A stretch of DNA of 21,123 nt from an uncultured Campylobacter sp. (GTDB lineage Bacteria; Campylobacterota; Campylobacteria; Campylobacterales; Campylobacteraceae): positions 1 to 21,123 of the forward strand of contig NZ_CALHHX010000104.1 in assembly GCF_938030685.1 (NCBI RefSeq). Direction: 5' to 3'. The translations under genes and the position numbers were made by a program. Positions 14,769 through 21,123 of this stretch are shown one piece after another (the first letter of the stretch is position 1; every line of letters starts with the position of its first letter). Below the pieces are notes generated by a model. That model saw nothing but the letters and a program-made list of their open reading frames with translations. It was not told where the DNA came from and searched no databases.

Positions 14769-16175
14769 ATGGCAAAGACCAGAAAAGAACACGATTTCAT
14801 CGGTGAATTAGAAATTTCCGACGATTTTTACTACGGTGTGCAAACATTTAGGGCACTAGAGAACTTCCACCTAAGCGGACGAGCGCTCAAAGACTATCCA
14901 TTTTTTATCAAGGCATTTGCACAAATCAAAAAAGCAGCTGCACTAGCCAATAAAGAGGTCGGAGTCCTAGACGCACAAAAAGCCGATGCGATTGCAAAAG
15001 CTTGCGATAGGCTCATCGCAGGAGAGTTCAGAGATCAATTCGTAGTCGATATGATCCAAGGTGGCGCTGGAACTTCAACGAATATGAATACCAACGAGGT
15101 CATTACCAATATAGCTTTGGAGAGCATGGGACATAAAAAAGGCGAATACCAATACCTCCATCCAAACGATCACACAAATTTGGGTCAAAGCACCAACGAT
15201 ACCTATCCTAGCTCGATCAAAGTCGCCGCTTACGCCAAGCTAACCGACTTATTAAAAGCTATGGAAAATTTGAAAAAAGAGCTTGAAGTTAAAGCCAAAG
15301 AATACAAAGATGTCATCAAAATGGGAAGGACGGAGCTTGAGGACGCCGTTCCTACTACTCTTGGAAACACTTTCAATGCTTTTGCTACCTACATCAAAAC
15401 CGATATCGCACTTATCAAAGCTGCTAGAGAGTCGATGACTTACCTAAATATGGGCGCTACGGCGATTGGTACGGGCATCAACTGCCACCCTGATTACAAA
15501 AACGTAGTCGAGAAAAAACTGGGCGAGATCACCGGCGTTAAATTTAAAGCCGCAGAGGACTTCATCGCCGCCACACAAGACACTGCGGACTTCGTCCACG
15601 TTAGCGGCGCGTTAAAAACAGCAGCCGTCCGCCTAAGTAAAATCGCAAACGACCTACGTCTTATGAACTCCGGTCCTAGATGCGGTCTAGGCGAAATCGA
15701 GCTTCCTAAGATGCAACCGGGCAGCTCCATCATGCCGGGCAAAGTAAACCCAGTCATCGCTGAGGTTGTAGGCGAGGCTTGCTATGAGGTAATCGGCAAC
15801 GACGTAACTATCATGCTTTGCTCCGAGCGCGGAGAATTTGAGCTAAATGCATTTGAGCCTGGCATCGCATATGCGTTATTTAACTCGATTGTGCTTTTGG
15901 AAAATGCGATGAATACACTAGCTGAAAAAGCTATCAAACATCTAAAAGCAAACCCTGAAGCTTGCCTAAAATCGGTGCTAAATTCCGTTGGTATCGTTAC
16001 TGCATTCAATCCATATATCGGTTACGAAAAATCCGCAAGTATCGCCAAAGAGGCGCTTCAGACTGGAAAATCCGTCGGCGAAATCTGCTTAGAGCGCGGA
16101 TATTTGAAAAAAGAGGAGATCGATAAGATCCTAGAGCCTAAATCTATGCTCAACCCACATATGAGCAAAAAATAG
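14769..16175 (+). CDS. aspA: Aspartate ammonia-lyase
   Basis: L-aspartate = fumarate + ammonia; cytoplasmic homotetramer of the aspartase/fumarase superfamily. 468 residues, the usual Campylobacter length. Visible blocks: HDFIGELEISDDFYYGVQT at the N-terminus, QGGAGTSTNMNTNEVI (97-112), the HTNLGQSTNDTYPSS substrate loop, GRTELEDAVPTTLGNTF, and the signature GSSIMPGKVNPV with the catalytic loop at 318-329. AspA is favoured over fumarase FumC by the overall pattern and by the dcuA gene next to it, matching the aspA-dcuA pair of C. jejuni. Feeds fumarate to fumarate respiration and lets aspartate serve as carbon and nitrogen source. AAAGGA lies 6 nt before the ATG. A hairpin follows the stop, so dcuA may be only partly co-transcribed. 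Confidence 0.96.
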   Translation: MAKTRKEHDFIGELEISDDFYYGVQTFRALENFHLSGRALKDYPFFIKAFAQIKKAAALANKEVGVLDAQKADAIAKACDRLIAGEFRDQFVVDMIQGGAGTSTNMNTNEVITNIALESMGHKKGEYQYLHPNDHTNLGQSTNDTYPSSIKVAAYAKLTDLLKAMENLKKELEVKAKEYKDVIKMGRTELEDAVPTTLGNTFNAFATYIKTDIALIKAARESMTYLNMGATAIGTGINCHPDYKNVVEKKLGEITGVKFKAAEDFIAATQDTADFVHVSGALKTAAVRLSKIANDLRLMNSGPRCGLGEIELPKMQPGSSIMPGKVNPVIAEVVGEACYEVIGNDVTIMLCSERGEFELNAFEPGIAYALFNSIVLLENAMNTLAEKAIKHLKANPEACLKSVLNSVGIVTAFNPYIGYEKSASIAKEALQTGKSVGEICLERGYLKKEEIDKILEPKSMLNPHMSKK

Positions 16176-16193
16176 TTCCAAACTAGGTGCGGC

Positions 16194-16232
16194 GCGGAAT
16201 TTCGTCGGTTAATTTAATAGGCGAAATTCCGC
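16194..16232 (+). terminator. Hairpin after aspA
   Basis: GCGGAATTTCG (16194-16204) and CGAAATTCCGC (16222-16232) are perfect 11-bp arms with a 17-nt loop, starting 18 bp after the aspA stop. There is no U tract after the stem. It could attenuate rather than stop transcription into dcuA, or protect the aspA mRNA 3' end. Confidence 0.55.
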
Positions 16233-16461
16233 AAAGTAGAATTCTAAATAGATAAAATTGATCGTGCAGAATTCCGTAGATGCAGAATTTCATCAAGTTA
16301 GATTTAGCTTCCGTGGAGTAAAATTCCACTTGCGAAATTTTAGGATAAAATTCCGCATAGAATTCCGACCACTGAATTATAAAGATAATTCGGATTTTAC
16401 CTGCTGAAATCTTTAGAATTCTGCGCGCCGTTAAAAAAATTACTTTATAAGGAGTTTTGCA
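16233..16461. repeat. Cluster of AATTC-centred repeats upstream of dcuA
   Basis: The aspA-dcuA gap is filled with variants of GAATTCCG, AAATTCCGC and AGAATTCT on either strand (for example near 16239, 16268, 16325, 16350 and 16360). It also has a small hairpin, GTGGA (16313-16317) with TCCAC (16325-16329). An antisense frame of 100 codons crosses the region but its start overlaps dcuA and it reads as the repeat itself (EFY units), so it is not called a gene. The dcuA ribosome binding site AAGGAG is at 16449-16454. Confidence 0.5.
16374..16391. promoter_or_regulatory. Perfect 7-bp dyad upstream of dcuA
   Basis: GAATTAT (16374-16380), AAAG, ATAATTC (16385-16391): a compact palindrome about 70 bp before the dcuA ATG. 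Size and spacing suit a dimeric regulator, but no known operator is recognised, and A/T-rich DNA yields such dyads by chance. Confidence 0.4.
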
Positions 16462-17805
16462 ATGGACTTTATGGTGATATTGCAATTTATCGTGTTGCTC
16501 GGCGGCATCTACCTAGGCGTTAAGCTAGGCGGCATGGGCGTCGGTTATGCAGGCGGCTTGGGCGTTGTCGTCCTAGCCATTTTGGGTATGAAGGTCGATA
16601 TGAAGGATATCCCGATTGACGTTATCCTAATTATCGCATCGGTAATCTCCGCGATTACGGCGCTGCAAGTCGCAGGCGGACTTGATTATTTGGTTCAGGT
16701 AGCATCTAAAATTTTAAGGAAAAATCCTAAGCAGATCAACTTCCTAGCGCCTATCGTTACCTATCTACTTACGATACTTGCGGGCACCGGACATACTGCG
16801 TTTTCTATGATCCCTGTTATCGTAGAGGTCGCAAAGACGCAGAACATCAAGCCTTCCGCTCCTCTTGCGCTTTCGGTCGTTTCGTCTCAGGTAGCGATCA
16901 CTGCGAGCCCTATTTCGGCGGCGTTCGTCGCTATGAGCGGTCTGTGCGAGAAGCTAGGCGTTAGCTATCCTAAGCTTTTGTTTATCTGCATCTCTACTAC
17001 CTTCGTAGCTATGATCATTACGGCTTTCATCGTAAATAAATTCTACGATCTCGATCTTTCAAAAGACCCTGTTTACAAAGAGAGACTTTCAAAAGGTCTT
17101 GTAGCAGAGATCAAAGCCGAGGAGTATAAAGAGCCGAAGCCTTACGCGAAAAGATCGGTTGCGATATTTGCCGTCGGTGTTTTGATCGTCGTTTGCTATG
17201 CGCTTGCGATCTCAAAGAGCGTCGGCTTGGTAGAAAAACCGATCCTTTCAAGAGATAGCGCGATCATCAGCTTTATGCTAACTATCGGCTTTCTTATCGC
17301 TGTTTTATGCAAGATTGATACGGGCAAACTGCTCTCTACCAGCACCTTCCAAAGCGGTATGAATGCGTGCATCTGCGTCATCGGTATAGCATGGCTCGGT
17401 ACCACTTTTGTTAACGGACATATTGACAGTATCAAAGAGGTAGCTAAAAACGTCGTTACGCAGTATCCTTTCGTACTAGCTGTCGCGCTATACTTCCTAA
17501 GCTGCTTGCTATACTCACAAGCTGCGACCACAAAGGTTATGATGCCTGCCGTCGCCGCTGCGCTTGGAATGACTAGCCCTGAAAATTCCGGTCAAATTTG
17601 GATCTTGGTCGCATCGTTCGCAGCCGTTTCGGGCTTGTTCGTGCTCCCTACCTATCCTACGACGCTCGGCGCGATCGCCATGGACGATACCGGAACGACT
17701 AGAGTCGGTAAATTTGTATTTAACCACTCATTCTTCCTTCCGGGAACCATTATGGTTGCGCTTTCGGTCGCTCTAGGATTTTTAGTAGCTCCTGCGCTAA
17801 TCTAA
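16462..17805 (+). CDS. dcuA: Anaerobic C4-dicarboxylate transporter DcuA
   Basis: Inner-membrane exchanger for aspartate, fumarate and succinate, partner of AspA. 447 residues with about ten hydrophobic segments. The sequence follows DcuA rather than DcuB: GGMGVGYAGGLGVVVLAILG near 23-42, then IDVILIIASVISAITALQVA, GGLDYLVQVA, LAPIVTYLLTILAGTGHTAF, SSQVAITASPISAAFVAMSG, SVGLVEKP, GIAWLGTTFV, LLYSQAATTKVMMP, SGLFVLPTYPTTLGAIAMDD and TGTTRVGKFVFNHSFFLPGT. A cytoplasmic charged loop lies at about 200-232. AAGGAG with 7-nt spacing fixes the start. Directly downstream of aspA, as in C. jejuni, and followed by a strong terminator, closing the aspartate/fumarate module. Confidence 0.94.
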   Translation: MDFMVILQFIVLLGGIYLGVKLGGMGVGYAGGLGVVVLAILGMKVDMKDIPIDVILIIASVISAITALQVAGGLDYLVQVASKILRKNPKQINFLAPIVTYLLTILAGTGHTAFSMIPVIVEVAKTQNIKPSAPLALSVVSSQVAITASPISAAFVAMSGLCEKLGVSYPKLLFICISTTFVAMIITAFIVNKFYDLDLSKDPVYKERLSKGLVAEIKAEEYKEPKPYAKRSVAIFAVGVLIVVCYALAISKSVGLVEKPILSRDSAIISFMLTIGFLIAVLCKIDTGKLLSTSTFQSGMNACICVIGIAWLGTTFVNGHIDSIKEVAKNVVTQYPFVLAVALYFLSCLLYSQAATTKVMMPAVAAALGMTSPENSGQIWILVASFAAVSGLFVLPTYPTTLGAIAMDDTGTTRVGKFVFNHSFFLPGTIMVALSVALGFLVAPALI

Positions 17806-17824
17806 GATTAGTATTCCTTTCATT

Positions 17825-17850
17825 TGCGCCGAATTTTTCGGCGCATTTTT
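17825..17850 (+). terminator. Strong intrinsic terminator after dcuA
   Basis: TGCGCCGAA (17825-17833), loop TTT, TTCGGCGCA (17837-17845), then TTTTT. A 9-bp G/C-rich stem with a U run, 19 bp after the dcuA stop: the clearest rho-independent terminator in the window. Confidence 0.93.
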
Positions 17851-18055
17851 CATACCATTTAAAATTTTTAATACAATCTAATAGATAAAATTCTATCGAT
17901 TTTGGGGTCTGCCATATTTGCTTATAAATTTAACTTCTAATCGCATGCAAAAAACTACAAGTCTTCCGGTAGTATTTGAGTGGAAGTAAAATTTTATTTG
18001 AAATTTCATACCCATATTATGCTAGATGATAAATCAAAATTTCAGCCAAAAAACA

Positions 18056-18061
18056 TATAAT
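18056..18061 (+). promoter_or_regulatory. -10 element for the NAD(P)H oxidoreductase gene
   Basis: TATAAT at 18056-18061, with an A-rich stretch upstream and no -35, about 28 bp before the ATG at 18089. AAGGA lies between it and the start. The preceding dcuA terminator means this gene needs its own promoter. Confidence 0.6.
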
Positions 18062-18088
18062 GTAAGAAATTTAAAACAAGGATAAAAT

Positions 18089-18616
18089 ATGAAAAATCTC
18101 ATCATCATCGCTCATCCCGATATGGCAAGCTCGCACGCAAACAAGGCGTGGCGCGAGGTAGCCAAAAAGCAAGCGGATAAATTTGATATTCACGAAATTT
18201 ACGCCGCTTATCCGAACGGCAAAATCGATGTTGCGCGCGAGCAGGAGTTACTTTTAAGCCACGATAAAATTATCATTCAGTTTCCACTTTATTGGTACAG
18301 CTATCCGCCGCTTTTAAAGCAATGGTTCGACGATGTATTCGCCTACGGCTGGGCTTACGGCAGCACCGGTGACAAGCTGAAAGGCAAAGAATTCGCCCTA
18401 GCGATCACTATCGGCGACGAGCGAAACAACTATAAAAAAGACGGCACGATCGGATTTGACATAGAGGAAGTTATCACGCCTTTTAAATGCGCGATGAATT
18501 TTACAGGTGCCAAGCTGCTGCCGTGCCACTTTGGCTATGGATTTTCATTTCATCCAGATAGCGAATATATCGCAAAAAGTGCAGAAAAATACGAAGAATT
18601 TTTAGCAAAATTTTAA
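18089..18616 (+). CDS. Flavodoxin-fold NAD(P)H oxidoreductase (KefF/MdaB/YwrO type)
   Basis: Probable FMN or FAD-dependent two-electron reductase of quinones or other electrophiles; cytoplasmic. 175 residues, typical for the NAD(P)H dehydrogenase (quinone) flavodoxin-like family. Motifs: N-terminal NLIIIAHPDMASSHANK (3-19) for flavin phosphate binding, IIIQFPLYWYSYPPLLKQWF (61-80) continuing DDVFAYGWAYG, and GKEFALAITIGDE (99-111). The C-terminal part carries ITPFKCAMNFTGAKLLPCHFGYG. Start preceded by AAGGATAAAAT. Single-gene unit; no Kef potassium channel gene adjoins, so a KefF-like role is not supported here. The exact substrate cannot be predicted. Confidence 0.88.
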   Translation: MKNLIIIAHPDMASSHANKAWREVAKKQADKFDIHEIYAAYPNGKIDVAREQELLLSHDKIIIQFPLYWYSYPPLLKQWFDDVFAYGWAYGSTGDKLKGKEFALAITIGDERNNYKKDGTIGFDIEEVITPFKCAMNFTGAKLLPCHFGYGFSFHPDSEYIAKSAEKYEEFLAKF

Positions 18617-20011
18617 AATTTACAAAGGCAAAATCGCTTTTTTAGTCGCGAAATTTTATTTTAAAAAGTGGCGGATGAAGATCGTCTCGTTTCATCTGCA
18701 CTGCTTGGCACGCTTCCTGGATCGCTATTTTTGCGTTGCACACGCAGCCTGCTGACATAATCTCCCATCCTTTTGATCGTAAAATTTTATTCCCTTCTCC
18801 TCTCCCCATAAATGGGCAAAGTTTACGTTAAAAATTTATACGAAATTTTTCCGTATAGAGCATGCTTTAGTGCAGCCATATAAAAAATCAATGAGCATAA
18901 AATTTTACCTAAAAATTTGCACCCCCTCGCAATAATACTCGTCCTAAATTTCCACAAGGCGCTAAAAAACTATGCATGCCCACCCGGCTCAAACCCTCCG
19001 CTAAATTCATAAAACGCTGCGAACTACGCGTTTACCGCTACTGAGCTGTATATGCTGTCATGAGTCCGCCAAGCTCATCCTCATCAATGTCAAAACAACA
19101 ATCACCCATCTTGCTAGAAAGTGCGTCAGCTGGCAGGTATCAAGGAGAGTTACTGCGAAAGCGGTGCAAAATACGATACCTCCGCGCCGAGCTGCTTAGT
19201 GCTTGCTGCTCTGTGCGCGCAAACCTAAGATCCAAAAAGAGATTTAAAGTAAAGTAGCGCCTGCCACCCTACGCGCGTGCAAACAGCTCAAAGCTGCCAA
19301 AAAGTTTGCGCTCACTTCGCCACTGAGCGCAATTTGCCTATTGCGCGCCTATTAATGCTTTCAGATTTTAACTTGTTCGCTTTTACTTTCCGTCTTTTAA
19401 ATGCCTGCGCGCAGCTAGTTGCAAAGACGTATTCGCTGGATATGCCTTGTAGCTCGCCCCCATACCCTCGATAAAAATCCGCCGTAATTTATGCAGATAT
19501 TTGACAGCAGGATCGTTTGGATGTGATCTTTGATACGAAGCCTAAAAGCGCTACGCCGATACAGATGCTCACGCCATTTTTTTCGCTCTGCGTGCGCTGC
19601 CTGCGTCGCTACAGTCACAATTTTTCTGATACGACACTTAAAGACAACCTATCACCAAAACTACCGAAAAGCTTTTAGCCTTGTTTTTTTGCTTTAGAAT
19701 TTAGTCTCAATCAGTTCTTTGCTAATAAACCGACAGAATTTCCATGCTTTGATATAACCCATCCGCGCAGAATTTAGCTAAATTTATTTGGATTCTTAAA
19801 AACGTGCCAACTTTTCTATCGCGTCTTATTTCAAATAGCAGCAAAATTCTACCGCCACACTGCAAAGAGTTAAATTCTATCAGGCAGATTTATTAAAATT
19901 TTTAAGAGTAGCAAAAGCAGTAATAGATGATTAATGCTTTTCCAAATGGATACCGCTACCATTAAAATTTTAATCAAAAGATACCCATTAAATTTACGCT
20001 TTTTAAATTAG

Positions 20012-20049
20012 CCAGCAAAAGCTTAAATTTCAAGGTTTCCAGCAAAAGC
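20012..20049. repeat. Short direct repeat CCAGCAAAAGC
   Basis: CCAGCAAAAGC occurs at 20012-20022 and again at 20039-20049 (27-bp period); its core AGCAAAAGC is also at 19910-19918. Three copies within 140 bp, irregularly spaced, so neither a CRISPR nor a tandem repeat. Meaning unknown. Confidence 0.5.
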
Positions 20050-20069
20050 AAACCCCGCAATACTTCATT

Positions 20070-20090
20070 AAACGGCGCAAAAGCCGCTTT
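20070..20090 (-). terminator. Possible terminator of the broken SMI1/KNR4-like gene
   Basis: Read on the minus strand, AAA-g-CGGC (20090-20083) and GCCG-TTT (20076-20070) form a stem with a 6-nt loop, about 40 bp beyond the stop of the pseudogene. The stem is short and the U tract is only three bases. Confidence 0.35.
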
Positions 20091-20129
20091 AAATTTCACT
20101 CTGCGACGCGATTTACCCAGATCAAAAAC

Positions 20130-20776
20130 TCATCGCTCGGGTTCGTCGTCTAGATGCGCGGGAGTGACGAGCTCAAGCGCGGTCTGCGGTATCGTCGTTT
20201 TGAACGTCTGTGTTACCCACTGCTGAAATTTCACGTTTGGATGCACTATAAAATCGTCCTCCTCGCTGTTTGGCGGCGTGCTAAAATCCTCATCCCAGCA
20301 GATCTCATCGTATCCGATCGCAAGCAATCGCAAAAAATCAAGCCCGCTATGAGCCAAAACGCAGGTCATTGTTGGGCCCGAGCCGGAGCCCATGTGCGGG
20401 GTCTAGTCTCGCCCGCATCATCCAGCCACAGCGCGCACATCGAGCCCTCCGAGCCGCTGCCTGCGAACACGCAAAGCCGCTACTTGATCTCGGCGGCAAG
20501 CTCGCGATCCTCGCCGTAAAACCAATACCTTAGCCCCTCGTCGCGATTTTTCGGCTCATCCGTGAAAAATACGATGTCCGTACCGCCCTCGCGCTCATCG
20601 TCGCTCCAGCTCTGCTGCAGCCGATCTTGCGGGTAGAGATAGCCGCGTCTGCGCCCGCCCGCGTCGTCATAAAAGCCGTTTGCTTCGATCCACGCATAAA
20701 GCGCCTGGGTCTCGCTCGGCACGCGCATACCCTGCGGTAGCGCCTCGCGTAGTTGCGCTAGTAATAAATTTTCCAC
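20130..20776 (-). pseudogene. Disrupted SMI1/KNR4-like (SUKH) gene
   Basis: Two minus-strand frames together spell one protein of about 215 residues. The first (GTG start at 20776, AAGGAG at 20782-20787) reads MENLLLAQLREALPQGMRVP and on to YWFYGEDRELAAEIK before a TAG at 20480-20482. The same frame continues after the TAG with protein-like RLCVFAGSGSEGSMCALWLD. Near the C4 run at 20398-20401 the coding sense moves to another frame, HMGSGSGPTMTCVLAHSGLD then FLRLLAIGYDEICW, ending at 20130; adding one base in that run restores it. The C-terminal part (FLRLLAIGYDEICWDEDF, then a HPNVKFQQWVTQTF-type segment) resembles SMI1/KNR4-type proteins, many of which are immunity proteins. No toxin gene is seen nearby. 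Two lesions make sequencing error less likely than true decay. More G/C-rich than the surroundings. Confidence 0.72.
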
Positions 20777-20827
20777 GATCGCTCCTTTTTCTAAATTTGC
20801 CGCTCGAATTTTACTTTGTTTCGGATA

Positions 20828-20866
20828 AATTTTTAAGTTTTATAGCTTTAAGGCTTCTTAAAAATT
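20828..20866. repeat. 10-bp perfect inverted repeat between phosphatase and pseudogene
   Basis: AATTTTTAAG (20828-20837) and CTTAAAAATT (20857-20866) pair perfectly around a 19-nt loop that itself contains AGC/GCT. Outer GATA and TATC flanks extend the symmetry imperfectly. On the minus strand it lies about 110 bp after the phosphatase stop and 50 bp before the next start, so it could be a weak terminator. Confidence 0.5.
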
Positions 20867-20977
20867 ATTTATCTCACTTCGGATATATCGGCGATATCGT
20901 CATCAAATTTGGTTTATAGCGTCGTTAAAAGTCGAATGCAAATTTCACGCCGTCTGATCGGGCGGGCGAAATTTCGT

Positions 20978-21123
20978 CTAAATTCCAAGCTCGGCTCTTA
21001 CGAACGCTTCGTTTTGCGGCGTCAAAAAGCCTGCGATATCTTGCCACATGGGGTGAAAGCCGTATCCACCGTCTATCATCTCGCTGCGCGCGGCGTCCAG
21101 GCTCCAGCCCTGATAGATCACGC
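20978..21123 (-). CDS. Probable dual-specificity/tyrosine phosphatase, C-terminal end (partial)
   Basis: A minus-strand frame enters from the right edge and ends with TAG at 20978-20980, giving the last 47 residues. The segment VIYQGWSLDAARSEMIDGGY followed by GFHPMWQDIAGFL matches the region that follows the catalytic CxxxxxR loop in bacterial dual-specificity phosphatase-like proteins (QGW...A..EM..GGYGFH..W.NI). The catalytic loop itself lies outside the window, so activity cannot be judged. Same strand as the pseudogene; about 200 bp and an inverted repeat separate them. Confidence 0.6.
   Translation of the reverse strand, partial: VIYQGWSLDAARSEMIDGGYGFHPMWQDIAGFLTPQNEAFVRAELGI

Larger units (their letters stand above)
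18617..20129. other. 1.5-kb region with no supportable gene
   Basis: Every frame on both strands is broken every few dozen codons and none has both a good ribosome binding site and protein-like composition. The first half (18660-19640) is more G/C-rich and contains stop-interrupted fragments, for instance minus-strand stretches around 18990-19130 and 19300-19600, which could be decayed genes; I could not identify a parent family. The second half (19640-20100) is A/T-rich with AGCAAAAGC copies. There is no tRNA, rRNA, transposase or CRISPR-like spacing. A 38-codon minus-strand frame (18642-18758) is the best small ORF but is weak. Confidence 0.55.

Noticed and set aside
16183..16485. 100-codon minus-strand frame between aspA and dcuA with EFY repeats
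   Set aside because: Its start overlaps the dcuA start region, no ribosome binding site is seen, and the peptide merely translates the AATTC repeats.
18642..18758. 38-codon minus-strand frame (MSAGCVCNAKIAIQEACQAV...)
   Set aside because: Ribosome binding site is badly spaced (GGGAG only 3-4 nt, AAAGGA about 10 nt), no family recognised, and it lies in a stop-rich region; too weak to call.
19060..19618. Three frames of 64-67 codons in the gene-free block, on both strands
   Set aside because: Lengths expected by chance at this composition; no good ribosome binding sites and unnatural amino-acid make-up.
19910..20049. AGCAAAAGC copies as a possible CRISPR or tandem array
   Set aside because: Repeats are only 9-11 bp, unevenly spaced, and no cas genes are present.
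20680..20919. 79-codon plus-strand frame opposite the SMI1/KNR4-like pseudogene start
   Set aside because: Antisense overlap, no ribosome binding site, no protein signature.

Overview
The window looks like chromosome of a Campylobacter-type epsilonproteobacterium. Four things support this: the gene content (PEB4-like chaperone, aspA followed by dcuA, pta-ackA), intergenic DNA dominated by AAATTT/AAAATTTTA strings, promoters that often show only a clear TATAAT (sometimes extended TGnTATAAT), and consistent AAGGA-type ribosome binding sites. Base composition looks nearer the middle of the range than in C. jejuni, so an oral or gut species such as C. gracilis, C. rectus or C. showae is my inference, not a demonstrated identity. 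No rRNA, tRNA, CRISPR array, insertion sequence or prophage was seen.

Layout, left to right. (1) pta-ackA (+), overlapping by one base: the acetyl-CoA to acetate ATP-yielding route. (2) A gene-poor stretch with a perfect 14-bp inverted repeat, then a four-helix membrane protein of unknown function. (3) A compact minus-strand operon: a Met/Lys-rich exported peptide of the pentapeptide MxKDx type, an OmpR-family response regulator and a histidine kinase, joined by 1-nt and 8-nt overlaps. Its promoter carries an 11-bp direct repeat at the -35 position, suggesting autoregulation. (4) A minus-strand run valS, a 48-residue membrane peptide, ddh (meso-diaminopimelate dehydrogenase) and metN (methionine importer ATPase with NIL domain). 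(5) Plus strand, diverging from valS: metQ behind a perfect-consensus sigma-70 promoter, a PEB4/SurA-type periplasmic prolyl isomerase, a DedA-family membrane protein, then aspA and dcuA. (6) A flavodoxin-fold NAD(P)H oxidoreductase. (7) About 1.5 kb in which no gene could be supported. (8) Minus strand: a broken SMI1/KNR4-like (SUKH) gene with an in-frame TAG and a frameshift, then the 3' end of a probable dual-specificity phosphatase that runs off the window.

How the genes fit together. AspA makes fumarate and ammonia from aspartate, and DcuA can exchange aspartate for succinate or fumarate, which suits fumarate respiration; Pta-AckA gives acetate overflow with substrate-level ATP. MetN and MetQ should belong to one methionine importer, but no MetI permease gene lies here and the two genes sit on opposite strands about 4 kb apart. 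Ddh makes meso-diaminopimelate for peptidoglycan and lysine.

The most unusual unit is the MxKDx peptide/two-component operon. It may be a self-contained envelope metal or oxidant sensing and buffering circuit; that function is inferred from composition and gene order only.
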